Notes under the pieces: model-generated
What the model was told of the DNA's origin: nothing
What the model saw: the letters and a program-made list of their open reading frames with translations, nothing else
Databases searched by the model: none
Part shown: positions 10,827 to 22,525 of the stretch, in pieces
Layout of the letters: each line of letters opens with the position of its first letter
How positions within the stretch are numbered: position 1 is the first letter of the stretch
Program-made: the position numbers and the translations under genes
Origin: Delphinus delphis
Lineage: Eukaryota > Chordata > Mammalia > Artiodactyla > Delphinidae
Assembly: GCF_949987515.2 (NCBI RefSeq)
Contig: NC_082692.2
Span: 87,801,488 to 87,865,487 of the forward strand
Reading direction: 5' to 3'
DNA length: 64,000 nt

Positions 10827-11201
10827 AACTTCAGACTATACTACAGAGCTACAGTAATCAAACAGTATGGTAGTGGCACAAAAACAGAAATATAGATCAA
10901 GGGGAACAGGACAGAAAGCCCAGAAATAAACCCGCACACCTATGGTTAGTTAATGTACAACAAAGGAGGCAAAAATATACAATAGAGAAAAGACAGTCTC
11001 TTCAGTAAGTGGTGCTGGGAAAACTAGACTGCTTCACATACAAGAATGAAATTAGAGCATTCCATAACACCATACACAAAAATAAACTCAAAATAGATTA
11101 AAGACCTAAATGTAAGACTGATTACTATAAAACTCTCTGAGGAAAACATAGGCGGAACACTCTCTGACGTAAATCACAGCATTATCTTTTTTGGATCTAC
11201 C
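10827..11201 (+). mobile_element. L1 5' part, inverted (twin priming)
   Basis: L1 ORF2 in the sense orientation, seen as CAGTATGGTAGTGGCACAAA, then AAGTGGTGCTGGGAAAACTA, then AAAGACCTAAATGTAAGACT. In element order it comes immediately before the antisense part at 9,329-10,826. The two parts share a 17-18 bp end: 11,184-11,201 is the reverse complement of 10,810-10,826 apart from one T. This is the usual signature of a twin-primed L1 insertion. Confidence 0.9.
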
Positions 11202-11544
11202 CCATTATTATGGATGATGTTATTATTGATGATAACCTCAAGAGAAGTCAAGATATTTTTTATACATGCCTCCGATGTCTTTTGTATAAATGCCTTATAA
11301 TTTTTAATTTTACATATGAAATAAATTATATGATGAAATTTATGTCTATTTACACATGTACACATTTATGTGTATACATGAATGCAAACACAAATTTATA
11401 GAAATTTAGAAATAATCTATCAGTGCCTCCCATCTCCAGGCTATCACCCCAGGAAGAACTACCCTAGTCTCTTAACAGGATTATTGAAATTGACATTTAA
11501 CTAGTCTGCTTCTACTCTTGCCCTCCTCCTTTTCATTCCCCTTT
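11202..11544. other. Unassigned AT-rich stretch
   Basis: No gene or repeat recognised. ATT/GAT-rich sequence at 11,202-11,240 may belong to the tail of the interrupted MIR at 9,130. Overlapping 63-codon frames on both strands are A/T-driven. Confidence 0.35.
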
Positions 11545-12122
11545 CAGTAGCCAAAGTTTAAAAACCAAATCAGCACTTAGCCCCTGGCTTCAAACTCTCC
11601 AATGGCTTCCCACTGTCAATGGAATAAAATCCAGACTCCTGACCATGGGCCACACAAGGACCTCCACCTCTGGTCCTTGTCTCTCCCTGTAACCTCTTCT
11701 TTCACGCTCAGCCTCCTGCACTACACTCCAGCCACTGTGGCCTTCTTCCTGTTCTTCAAATAAGTCAGATTTATTCCCTCCTCAGGGTACCTGCACTTGC
11801 TAAAGTCGGTCTGCGAATCTTCCTTCTGCCCCAGACTGGCTTTTCTTCTCATGTTTCTGGTCTCCACTCAGGAGAAGCCTCCTTCCAGAAGGGTCCTCCA
11901 TCCCTCGCCTCCTCCATTACAAAACCTTGTTGCATCATCCTCATAACCATTATCACTCTCTGGTTTATGCCGTTCATTTATTTTTACATTTATTGTTCAT
12001 CTCCTTTCCTTTCACATGGAAGCTCCATGAGAAAGGGACTGGGTATAGCCATCACATCCTCAGCACCTGCTACAATACTTCAGACATAGTTAAAACTCAC
12101 CAGGTACTTTATAAATGAATGA
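11545..12122 (+). mobile_element. L2 LINE 3' part
   Basis: The order of blocks is that of the L2 3' region: CTCCAATGGCTTCCCACTGT, GAATAAAATCCAGACTCC, CTGCACTACACTCCAGCCAC, GTACCTGCACTTGCT, GGAAGCTCCATGAGAAAGGG and the terminal TATAAATGAATGA. The frame is destroyed. It is of ancient mammalian origin. Confidence 0.8.
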
Positions 12123-13736
12123 TTTCCTGAAATCATTTTTTTATAGAGCAAATGCCTTCTCATACACCAAGAGAACATACAATCATGTTTTTTATAGAAA
12201 TGCATTTTATTTTTATTTCTACTGACCATATATTTCACAAGTAAGAAAGACTGAATTGGATTTAGCATTCAAAATGCAGCTCTGCAAGAGTCTTAGAAAA
12301 CGTTTCCAGAAGATATGAGTAAGCTATTCTCACAAATCTGACTCAGCCAGGACAGTAATTCACCTAAACCCTTGGGACTGAGATCCTATAAGCCTCTTGG
12401 CATATTCCCCGTATTTCCACCAGTCACATCATTTTATATTCTCATTCCCAGCAGAAACGACTGACAACACAAAACAAAAAAAATTGCTAACATATTTGCA
12501 GGTAATGGATTCTAGTATATATGACTAGCTGTGAAAATAAACACAATCCAAGTTTTACACAGTCAGATCTGAGTAAAAGTAAATTTAGACCTGCTTTTGT
12601 TGCATCTGGTGTTAGTTTCATAATTTCCCAAAATAATACTGTTCTTCTCCCTTTTTAAATTTCTCATTTGTGTGTGTTTTCTTCCCCCTTTAAATCTTTC
12701 TTTTGGTGTCTAAAGGGAAAGCACACACATCATTTTTATTTCTTCTCTGTTTGCCAAAGAATTAGATGCTATGGCAACAGCACCCAGAAAATGATTACTG
12801 AAAATAATTAGGACCTAGGCATTGACACAAATTATATCCAGGTAATAAATTTAAAAGAAAAAAATGAGGGGCTAATGATGGGGCCAGAAAGGTAAATCCT
12901 TTTGCTCAAAAATAAGCTGGTGAAAGCTTCTATACTCTTGAAAACACTGGCTGCACAAGGTTTTTCCTCTCTGCCTGTCCCTTTGCAACCCTGGCTCAGC
13001 ACTGAACTCTGCCTGGATGCTTTATGTTAACACAATTACAGAGCACTTTCACTCAAGTCACCGGGACTGCCTCTCCCTCCAGGACACTTTAACTTCTTCA
13101 ACCCTTTCCTTCAAAGTAGTTCAGACAAAAGAAAGAAAAAATTACTGTATTTGACCTTAAATCTAATCACCTGAATTTCAGTGCAATTAAAAGCAGTCAA
13201 AATGTAAACCCCCCAGTGAGCTTCTATTAGACAGGCTAGGAGACACTGAGGCATCCCCAGCATGCAAAGAGAGAACGCCCATTTGAGAATAATGATAAAG
13301 CAGCTGCAGATGTTCAGTCAATTAGATCGCCTGATTAGCTCAACGTTCCAATGCATCATGCAACTCAATAATGGGTTGCCCCCCCACCCCGTTCCTTTTC
13401 TGGGGGAATGGCTTTAAACAGCATACCCAGCACAGATGCTGGGTTCCATCTATTTGTTTCTACACATTCTGCTACTCAACCCACCTCTTCTTTCATGTTT
13501 CTTTTGGTTGCCAAGTTGCAGATGTTTCTGCCTTCTCATTTCCCCTCTTCAGAGTACCTTTTTCATTTGAAACCCAGTAAGCCAAAAAAAAAAAAAAAAA
13601 AATCACATTAATTCTTCAAATTGTGGGAGTTAAAAACAGACACATCACTGTCTATTGAAAAGGTTACATCTGCAAGTGCCAAGTTCCAGGATGTTACTGC
13701 TAAGTAAGAATGGAATCCACTTTCCAGTCACCCTCA
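12123..13736. other. Largely unique sequence, possible conserved element
   Basis: No gene recognised. An A run lies at 13,584-13,601 and a C run at 13,379-13,390. The stretch 13,285-13,375 (around GCAGCTGCAGATGTTCAG and GATCGCCTGATTAGC) is balanced in composition and free of repeat features, so it could be a conserved non-coding element. That cannot be judged without an alignment. Confidence 0.3.
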
Positions 13737-14222
13737 CATTCCCATTGCAGGTGGAGTGGACTTCTGCCATTCTGTCTGGGTAGCCACCATCCTCATTTCC
13801 TACACATGAGAGCTCTCCCCAAATTCTGAAGCAGTATCCCCCAGAACAGAATGAGAAACCTATTTTTTTCAGTCACCAGAAACCTATTTTCCCAGGCTCC
13901 CTTGCAGTTATCATGGAGCCCATGACCTAGGCTCTGACCAGTAAATCCACCCTCCCCAGACTCTGAATGGGAAGCTTATGGCACAGAGTCACAGGGACTG
14001 ACAGCATCCATCTCAGTAGAGAGGTATGGCCATGGTGGTACATTTCCTGGAGAACACACAGCAGCGATTCTAGCACCTGGATCTTATACGGGTCAAGATA
14101 TTCATGACAAAAGGTGTGAGGTCCACGGTTTTCGGCTGTGTAAATTCTCGGCTTAGCTCTCTGGCCCTCAGAGATATTTTCTCCTTCACTTATCAAACAT
14201 CCTTTAAATAAATTCCCTTTCT
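13737..14222 (+). mobile_element. Old LTR-like repeat (MaLR-like)
   Basis: The block CCCAGGCTCCCTTGCAGTTA and the terminal AAATAAATTCCCTTTCTG resemble the middle and end of old mammalian MaLR-type LTRs. The family was not established. The 89-codon minus-strand frame at 13,927-14,196 has no recognisable domain. Confidence 0.35.
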
Positions 14223-14564
14223 GCTTAGACAGGTAGAGTCAGCCTATACTGCTTACAAATTAAGAATCCTGACAAATATGGCCAGAGGAGAACAATGATA
14301 TGTGATGGTTAGCATATAAGCTGGTACAAAGAAACACATCATGCAGTGACCCAAATAAGACAGACACTTTTTTTTTTCTCTTAACTGTCCACATGTCAGA
14401 TGTCAATAGCTCTGTGCCATAACGTCACCCAGGGATCTAGCTTCCTTACAGCTTTTTCCGTCCTCCTCCTCTGCAAGGTCCAGTTTAGCTTCCACCATTT
14501 TCACAGTTCAACACAGAGGAAAAGGAAAATAGTTGAGTGGAGTACAAGTAGTTTTCTTTTTTGA
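14223..14564. other. Unassigned stretch
   Basis: No feature recognised. Short T runs occur at 14,368-14,377 and near 14,560. Confidence 0.35.
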
Positions 14565-14990
14565 TTTTTTTCCTACTACTGCTGTAAAAAAAATTCCACA
14601 AACTTTGTGGCTTAAAAGATCCTAAACTTATTACCTTGCAGTTCTGGAGGTCTGAAGTATAAAATGGATCTTATGAACTAAAATCAAGGTGTCAAAAGCA
14701 TTCCTTCTAGAGGTCTTCCAGTTTCTAGAGGCTGCCTGCATTCGTTGGCTTCGGTCTCCTTACTCCATCTCAAAGCCAACACTCTAATCTCTGCTTTCAT
14801 TACACCTCTATGACCCTGATCCTCTGCAGCCCTCTTTATAGGGACTTTTGTCATTACACTGGGCCCACCCACCTGGATAATCCAGGATGCCATCTAAAGA
14901 TTCTTTAATTAATTGCATATAGAAAGTTCCTTTTGCCACAGAAGTTAACACACGTATTCACAGGTTCCAGTGATTAGGACATGGGCACAC
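14565..14990 (-). mobile_element. Old LTR-like repeat (MaLR-like), antisense
   Basis: Plus-strand landmarks are CTGCTGTAAAAAAAATTCCACA, GCAGTTCTGGAGGTCTGAAG, GGGCCCACCCACCTGGATAA and TATTCACAGGTTCCAGTGAT, in that order (the first at 14,579-14,600). Two more copies of the same type lie at 15,415 and 19,425. The pattern fits antisense MaLR-type LTRs, but I cannot fix the subfamily. Confidence 0.5.
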
Positions 14991-15414
14991 TTGAAGGACC
15001 ATCATTCGATGAACCACAGAATGGAACCCAGAAGTAGAACTTATCATTTTCACTCATATCCCACCAATCTGAAATTAGCCACATGTCCACCCCTAGCTGC
15101 AAGGGAGCCTGGACATTTCAAAAAACCTTCTGAACCTGTGCCCTGCCAAAACTTAGTAATAATGGTAATGGGCAAGGTTTTCTGTAACTGAAAGGAAGAT
15201 GAGAAGAATGGAAACTAAGTGTGTCAGTCAAGGTTGTCCCAGCAAGAGAGAGATGGCAGATTCAAAAGGTGTAACTGAGAAGAGTTCAATCAAGGAACTA
15301 TTCACAAATGTATGAACAAGGTTAAAGAAAATTATCGTGGGATATTATGTTAAAATTAGCAACAGCTGAGAGCTCTTACCACTCGTAGGCCTAAAGGGGC
15401 AAAGGGAGGAATGT
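14991..15414. other. Unassigned stretch, interrupted old repeat
   Basis: 15,215-15,410 is probably the left part of an older repeat (GTGTGTCAGTCAAGGTTGTC onward) that the LTR-like element at 15,415-15,870 split. It appears to resume at about 15,871. No gene seen. Confidence 0.3.
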
Positions 15415-15870
15415 ATGTCTCCTAGGGCTGCCATAACAAAGTACCACAAAGCAGCTGACTTAAAATAACAAATTTATTCTGTCAATGTTTTGGAGGAGAG
15501 AAGGCTAAAATGATGGTGTTGGCAGGGCCAGGCTCCCTCCAAAGGCTCCAGGGAAGAACCCTTTCCCTACCTCTTCAAGCTTCTGGTTGTTGCTGGCAAT
15601 CCTTGACCTCCTTCAGTCTGTACCAGCATAACCCTGACTCCATCTTCACATGGTTCCACTGGTCTTTCAATCTCTTTCTCTATCCTTATAAGGACACTGG
15701 ACACCAGTCCTTGGGTTTATTTAGGGGCCCACCCTAATCTAGTATGACCTCATCTTAATTTGATTACCTCTGCAAAGATACTATTTCCAAATAACGTCAT
15801 ATTCACAGGTATAGGGGGTGAGGACTTCAACACAGCTTTTTGGGGGGTACATAATCCAACCCACAATAGA
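15415..15870 (-). mobile_element. Old LTR-like repeat (MaLR-like), antisense
   Basis: The element starts ATGTCTCCTAGGGCTGCCAT and ends AATCCAACCCACAATAGAGG. Internal blocks are GTACCACAAAGCAGCTGACT, CTTATAAGGACACTGGACAC and AGGGGCCCACCCTAATCTAG. It is the best kept of the three related antisense copies. The 75-codon frame at 15,510-15,737 lies wholly inside it. Confidence 0.55.
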
Positions 15871-17712
15871 GGTTTTACCAGGCACTGAAGAGGGGCTCTA
15901 GCTTAACAGAGCACTGTGTATGAGAAGCTGTGGCCTCCAGTTCACGAACAAAACCAGTTTATGACAACCCAACATGGATACAGATGATGGAGTGACCACT
16001 GTGATTGCACTCTCCTCACCCTCTGATGTCTTGCCATCCACTGGCTGATCTCAACTAGAAGGTGGGGCTGGGCAGCAAGAAAGTCCGTTAGAGTAATCCA
16101 TACGAGTCAGCCTCTCAGGGCACAGAGCTGACTGGAGAGGGGCATAGAATGGATGTGGAAATGCAGAGTCTGCGATAGCGGGCACTTAAAGCTTCTGCCA
16201 CAGGGACCGTCATGAACACAACACTTCAAGAGGCCTCCTAACCCTTGATAGATGTGTATCAGGCAGCAATCAACTCACCATGTTTGAGTTCCTGCTGTGC
16301 GACACATACCAGGATAAGCACTAGAGCAACTACAAAACCTGAAATATGGCACCTACGGTGACTTAGTTGGTGGAGAACAGAAGGCACCTGCCTATCTTCC
16401 AAGAGGGAGGCCCCTTTGAATCTTGAGGAGATAAAGGGTGAAGGCTTTTACCACAAGATCATTTCCTCTGCTGACAACCTGATGACGGCTTCTGGGTATC
16501 TGTTTTCAAGATGCTCAGAGCTTCATGGAGGAGACACACAGCTCAACAAAAACAATTTGATGGGAGATTTAAGAGTATGTAAAAGAGCTAAGAGAATACA
16601 AAGAGGGAACAATTTGCTGGGTTCAATACACTGTTGGTTATAATTTACTGGATTCCCTCTCCTTGAAAAATTGGTAATCTATGAAAAATAACTACAGGAG
16701 TATCTGCATTAGCAAGATTGGAACAGTTCTTGGTCTTTCTCTGTTACCTGGGAGTTAGTAACTGAGGTCCACTTGGTGACTGCTCTCAAGAACATAGTTC
16801 CTAATGGCAGTCCCAAAACTTTCTAAACCAAAAGAGAAGGAGATTGTTAAGCATTTTGGCAGCCATCAATTTTCTATGACTGCAAGACAATATTCTATCA
16901 GTGCTGTCCAACAAAGAAATTGTTGTGTTTAATAATTTTTAAAAAAAGTATGTGACATTTCAGTAGGGATTCCTAAGTGATTTAACAACAGCAAATGGAA
17001 ATATTCTCATTTGCATTTAAAGAAAGGCTAATGCAGACTCTAAATACGTGTGTTTGCACTTCAATGTGAGCATATGTATATGTGTTTGGGGAGAACAATT
17101 TCCTTCACTCCTTCCATGTGGACTAAATCTCATTAACTTACTAGTGCACTTCTTATTCCCCTCCTCCAGGCGATGTGGAGTGACAAGTGCCTGGTCCTGT
17201 CGGAAACAATAAACTGAACACGCTCAGCTCACTACACGCTGCTCTCCTTTGATTCCAAGCTCGTTCTACTGATCTTCTGGAACAGGGTCTGTGCAGTGAG
17301 GTCTACCCTGTACATCTTTGCTTACTAGAGGACAGACACATGTGCTAGTTCTAGGGTTCAGCCTTAACAAGCCCACTTAGCCAACAGCACTAAAACTCTG
17401 CTCTCCCACTTGGCCTCTACCAGTAACAAAGGTAACAATTTGGCTTCCATAGCCTCTTCTTTGCTTTATTTTCCATTGTTTCAGAATGTAAGTAGGTAAA
17501 CGGGTTCTATTTATTGGGGGCCCTCTCAAAGCCTTCAGCCTTCAGTGAGCCATCTCAGGGTGATATGAAGTACACATCAAAGTGCCAAAGTTGCTGTAGC
17601 AAATGGTGCTCTCAAACACTAAGACCTGTGGTTTCTAGTCTTAGATTTTAGAATGGGAGTAAGGAAAATGAATGTTGATGGCTGAGTCTTGGACTTTAGT
17701 GTATGGGGAAAA
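15871..17712. other. Mostly unassigned sequence
   Basis: 15,871-16,180 looks like the continuation of an old repeat cut by the preceding LTR-like copy. The rest shows no recognisable gene. The 75-codon plus-strand frame at 16,416-16,643 has no known motif and no splice or promoter context I can support. Confidence 0.35.
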
Positions 17713-17719
17713 AAATTAT

Positions 17720-17974
17720 TTTTTAAAAAAATATTTATTTATTTGGTTGTGCTGGGTCTTAGTTGCAGCAGGCAGGCTTCTTAGTTGCGGCTCCAGGGCT
17801 CCTTAGTTGTGGCTCTCCGGCTCCTCAGTGGTGATGTGCGGGATCCTTAGTTGTGGTATGCGAACTCTTAGTTGCAGCCTTCATGTGGGATCTAGTTCCC
17901 TGACCAGAGATCAAACCCAGGCCCCCTGCATTGGGAGCATGGAGTCTTATCCACTGTGCCACCAGAGAAGTCCC
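17720..17974 (-). mobile_element. CHR-type SINE (long form, diverged)
   Basis: On the minus strand it begins GGGACTTCTCTGGTGGCACA, passes a tRNA-like part around 17,900-17,930, and ends in A-rich sequence (plus-strand TTTTTTAAAAAAATATTTAT at 17,720-17,739). The repeated TTAGTTGTGG motif of the body is clear. Divergence is greater than in the short-form SINEs. Confidence 0.9.
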
Positions 17975-19424
17975 AAAAATAAATGTTAATGGTTGGATAA
18001 ACATTATATGAGGCCAAGAGGGTTCAACAGCCATGACCTGAGAAAAAGAATTCAAGCCTGGGGCCTATGGTAACTTGAACTTGGAGGATTTAGGGAATAC
18101 GGTTGGTATTCTACTAAGATTCACTGGGATCCATTTGACAGGTCCTGTGTGTCTCACTCCCAGTTTCTGTATGCTTTGTGTCTAGACATTCATACCTGTC
18201 ACCTGTAACCTCCATTAAAGGCCTTTCCTCGTGTTACTAGAGATGGATCACCTTTACAAGCACAGAACAGAAAATGCCTGGGAATTACATCCCTTGGTGT
18301 GACCCAAAGCCAATAGCTGAATGTGTGGAAAGCCCAGCCCCCTTCCCTTAAAATGGGACAGACTTTGGGGGGTAATTTACACTGCAAGTTCCTCGCAGGA
18401 TCAGGATCAGCCAGGATTTGCCCTGAATCTGCCCACTGCTTGGCTTATTCCCCTTTCCTGTCCTGTTCCTTACTTACCTACCAGTCTCCTCAGGACACAT
18501 TTCCTCAAAAACTCACTAACACAAACGTCCTCACCTCGGGGTCAGTGTGCAGGTATCCAACCTAAGAAAGAGACACCAGAGCTTTGCCCCAAATGAGTAA
18601 CTATTTCTACAGAGGCAGGAACTAAAGCACAACCCGGGCCTTAAGCACAAGTGCAGAGGCAGGTAAGCCAAGCCAGACAGCAGTGGCAGGGGAGGCAGGA
18701 CTGTTTCCAAACAGGTGAGGTGGGCGGCCTCAAGCCTCAAGGGCCGGCTGCTGCAGTTGACTAAGGAGACACCGTATTCCTGGACAAGACTGCAGCCAAG
18801 ATTTTATCGCAGAAAAAAAAACCTTGGTAGGCTTTGGGAGGCAAAACAATTTTTGCAATTTTTAACAGAATTTCTCCACTTGCCACACAGAACTGGAGCG
18901 CCAGGCCGAGGTCAGCAGCACTAAGTCCAGAGCCCTAGAAGCCATTCTGTATTCTGGGCCACAGGCAGGAAGTTGTGGTAAGACTCACACTGAAGTCCTT
19001 TTGCTTGTCCACGGGTTCAAGGACAGAAAGCCCGCAAATTACTCAGTGACTTTAAAGTATGATCATAGAGGTGGGTGAACTAGTAAGGTCTGGGTCTTGA
19101 GGAAACATGGAAGAGGAATAAATAGAATTCGAACCAGTTTTCAAACACAAGTACTGGTCTTCAATAGCCCCTGAGGCACAAGCTTCAGCAGAACTGACGG
19201 TAGCCTCCAGTCCAAGGATCAGCTAAGGAGACACTTAGGTAGCAGAAGGGTTACAGAGGCGAGGAAGTGAAAATGCCCAGCATCAAGAGAACTGCTGCAT
19301 CGAGAGATGAAGCCCACGCTCCACTCAGTGCTCGACGGAGTGAAAATGAACACACGGCTACTGGATAAGATAAATAAGACCTACTAATTAGAGCTACCAT
19401 CGCTGCAATTTTTTTCACTTTGCG
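17975..19424. other. Unassigned sequence
   Basis: No gene or repeat family recognised. The frames of 60-91 codons at 18,199-18,924 overlap on both strands and have neither domain motifs nor supporting splice sites. Confidence 0.35.
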
Positions 19425-20032
19425 TATTAATTTTCTGTTGCTGCGTAACAAATTACCACACATCTACTGGTTAAAACAATACAAATTTATGCTCTCACAG
19501 TTTCTGTGGGTCAGGAGTCTGGGCACGTTTTGGCTGCATCCTTGGCTCAGGGTGTCACCACGATGACCTCAAGGTGTCAGCTGAGGATGTGACCTCACCC
19601 AAGACTCGGGGTCTTCTTCCACGATGACTCGGGGTGTTGGCAGAATTCAGTTTCTTGAAGTTGTAGGACTAGGTTCACGTTAACTTGTTAGCTGTCGACC
19701 AAGGTCCACTCTTAGCTCCTGGAGTTCGCACCCGAGTCTTTGCCACATAGGAACCCAAGACAGTCCACAACATGGATGTCTGCTTCCTTCTAAGCCAAAG
19801 GAAACTCATCCCTCTGCAACCAGTTGGAGAAAATGCTCTGCTTTTAGAGGCTTACCTGATTAGATCAGGCCCACCTGAATAATCTCCCTTGTGTCATATA
19901 TAAGGTAACAGAACCAAAAAAGTGAGATCTCATTATACTCAGAGTTCCACCCATATTCAATTAGATTATACAAGTACACCAGAGGCTCAGGAGTCTTGAG
20001 GCCACCTTACAATCCTGCCTACTACACTTTGC
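19425..20032 (-). mobile_element. Old LTR-like repeat (MaLR-like), antisense
   Basis: Plus-strand landmarks are TTCTGTTGCTGCGTAACAAA, AAATTTATGCTCTCACAGTT, TTGGCTGCATCCTTGGCTCA, TTAGATCAGGCCCACCTGAA and the end CCTGCCTACTACAC. The beginning matches the copies at 14,565 and 15,415, while the internal part differs, so it is a related but distinct subfamily. Confidence 0.5.
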
Positions 20033-20964
20033 AAAACAGAGTAATATCCAAAATACCATTCTCTGAGTTAGAAAAGCCGTATGCAAAGGTGGATTCTTCT
20101 ACTAGGTACGGCGCATGGATAGCGTCAACTTGAAGCTCTTATGAAGAGACAGAGTTTCTGTTCATGGGGAAGATTCTGCAAGTGAAGCTGAAATCAAGAT
20201 ACTCTATCAGCTTCTCTTGGTCTTGGAGCATTGGGTCTCTGGTAACATTAAATGCTGGGTTCCACAAACATATGCTGCCTAGGATAACTGCCCTGGAGAC
20301 TTGAGACAGGCTTTTTTTTTTTCCAACTCAGATTATGTCGCAGTGGAGCCAATGTTGTGTGATACTCTTGTGTGTCACATTAACTCTCTGGCTCTTTTAA
20401 ACGAAAAGGCATCAGAGTCCTGGCCTCAATTTCTGAGGTCTTCCTTCCTCAAACTGCAGGGATCACCAATTTTCCGAGGCATCACTTAGAATAAATTGGA
20501 GGGAATGGATTTTGGAATCTACTGTTACTAACGGTTTTGAAATTGTAACTGAAAGACAAGGAATTTGATTGCAGATTTTAATGCATTTGAACTTGAACGT
20601 GTTTGCTATTTAACTTCTGAGAAGTATCTGACTTTTAGACTGAACATTTTCCTTGGGTATATGATAATAGAGCATTTATTCATGTTTGAATTTAAGGCAT
20701 TTCTAAGATAACAAAATATAGAACTCAAAAGAACAAAAACATCATAGTGTGTCACATCTGCATGGATAAGTGCTTTTACATGAAACTATAATTTCTGAAT
20801 TACATATATCTGTATATGTGTGCTCGGTAACAATATAAAATACACTTCATACTGTAAATTGCAGTAAATGTAATTTGAAAGCTGTTTAATACATCTAAAG
20901 TGTTTAATGTGGTCTCTGGCACATAACAAGCATCACTGTATTTCAGACAGTGTTCCTATGATCA
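20033..20964. other. Unassigned sequence
   Basis: No gene or clear repeat recognised. AT-rich from about 20,500 onward. Confidence 0.35.
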
Positions 20965-21145
20965 GCAGAATCAGTGGCTCTCACCCTGGCTTGACCACTG
21001 GATCATCTGGGAGCTTTAAATCTCCTGGGAATGCTTGCTTCCTCACCCCTACCCCACGCACCCAGATTCTAATGTGATTGGCCTGGGATGTGGCCTGGGT
21101 TTTTATGAAGATGGTGATTAGCTTGGTGGTTCAGACCTACAACTG
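20965..21145. mobile_element. hAT-type MITE fossil (MER5-like)
   Basis: Blocks such as TCAGTGGCTCTCACCCTGGC, GATCATCTGGGAGCTTTAAA and CCAGATTCTAATGTGATTGG resemble the short non-autonomous hAT elements of mammals. Terminal repeats are not cleanly visible, so the subfamily is uncertain. Confidence 0.5.
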
Positions 21146-21149
21146 GGCC

Positions 21150-21357
21150 TTTCATTGTTGTGTCACCCTGGACAAGCCACTTAACTTCTCAGGATTCAGC
21201 TCCTCCATCTGTAACATGGGAACTATTTTATTGCCTGCTTTATAGAACCCTTTCATAACAGAGTTATTATGAGGCTTTAATGGCTTAATATACGTAAAGC
21301 ACTTAGCATAATGCCTGTCCTCTATGTTCACAAAGTGGTAGCTATTGTTCAGACACA
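21150..21357 (+). mobile_element. MIR SINE fragment
   Basis: GACAAGCCACTTAACTTCTC, then TCCATCTGTAACATGGGAAC, then TACGTAAAGCACTTAGCATA follow the MIR core and 3' order. The 68-codon minus-strand frame here is internal to this repeat. Confidence 0.7.
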
Positions 21358-21929
21358 TTAAAAACCTATCACAACAGGAAACATGAACTCATATTTATTG
21401 ATGACTTTTGTCAAAAAATAATCTAGTCATTTCTTTAGATAATACACATTAGGAACCATCATTTTACACTCTGAAACTAGGAAACAAAACTTACAGAACT
21501 TGAGGTCTCTCTTTGATTAACACCAATATAAATCCCATGTTAACATACTTTGTCACTTTCTTCCTGTTCAACTATTAGTTGCCCAAGTTCATCTTTTCTC
21601 TTTCTGGCTTTGCAGGCTTCCACAGCTGTCAACTAAGGCATAATATTATTAAATGTCTCACTGGTGGCTTTAGGTCATATACTGACCTCTGCCTTAACTG
21701 CCCCACCATCTGCGCTCCACCTGCCGTGGGCCCCAAGCCTTTGCAAATCTTCTCATCAACTTCTTTAGGGTCTCTGAGTTACTTCTAAGTGAGTAAAGGA
21801 GCCTGCCTTGCTTAGTTCTTTCTCCACTAAGAACTACTATACGCAAAGGTCACCAACTTACATACATAATGCATTTCAGTTTCCTGGGTCTCCACGGATG
21901 GCTAAGTTAAAAGCAAATGCCACTTTTCA
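21358..21929. other. Unassigned sequence
   Basis: No gene recognised. The 69-codon frame at 21,579-21,788 has no known motif. Confidence 0.35.
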
Positions 21930-22525
21930 CCCATCAGGTTAACAAACATTTTAAAATCTGGTAATATCAAATACTGATAAAAAGTAGGCCAATGAGAACT
22001 CTCCTGAACTGCTTGAGGGAATGAAATGAGTGCTATCGCATTGAACGGCAACTGGAAATTATTCAAAATTTAAAATGGACTTATCTTTGCATGATACACT
22101 TACGGATGAATCAACAATTAATTCTGAATATCACATGAAAAAGAAATCTTCCCACATTTGAAGAAAGAGGCATAGCCCGTGACATTCACTGCAGCCCTGG
22201 GACCAATAACAAAAAGCTGGGACCAATATAAATGTTCATCTGAAAGGGAATGGCTAATTAAACTATGATATATTCCACTACGGGATAAAAGGAAGAGTTT
22301 GATCTACTTACAACATAACATAATGTTAAGTGATAAAAGGATGATGCAGAATGACACATTATGACATTATTTTTTTAAGAGAACATACAACACTACTGTG
22401 TGTGTATGTGCAAGTGTGTGTGTGTTCGCAAAAAAGGCCCACAACACACAAATGCAACTCTTAAATTTGATTATCTCTGGAATGGTGGGGAATTTTACCT
22501 GCTATTTGGATTTTATTAAAGGATA
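21930..22525 (+). mobile_element. Old L1 3' region, sense
   Basis: The sequence reads like the late ORF2 and 3' UTR part of an L1M: CACCCATCAGGTTAACAAAC, GAACTCTCCTGAACTGCTTG, ATGTTCATCTGAAAGGGAATGG (22,233-22,254), then TTGATTATCTCTGGAATGG. A TG-rich tract lies at 22,397-22,425. The frame is destroyed. Confidence 0.65.
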
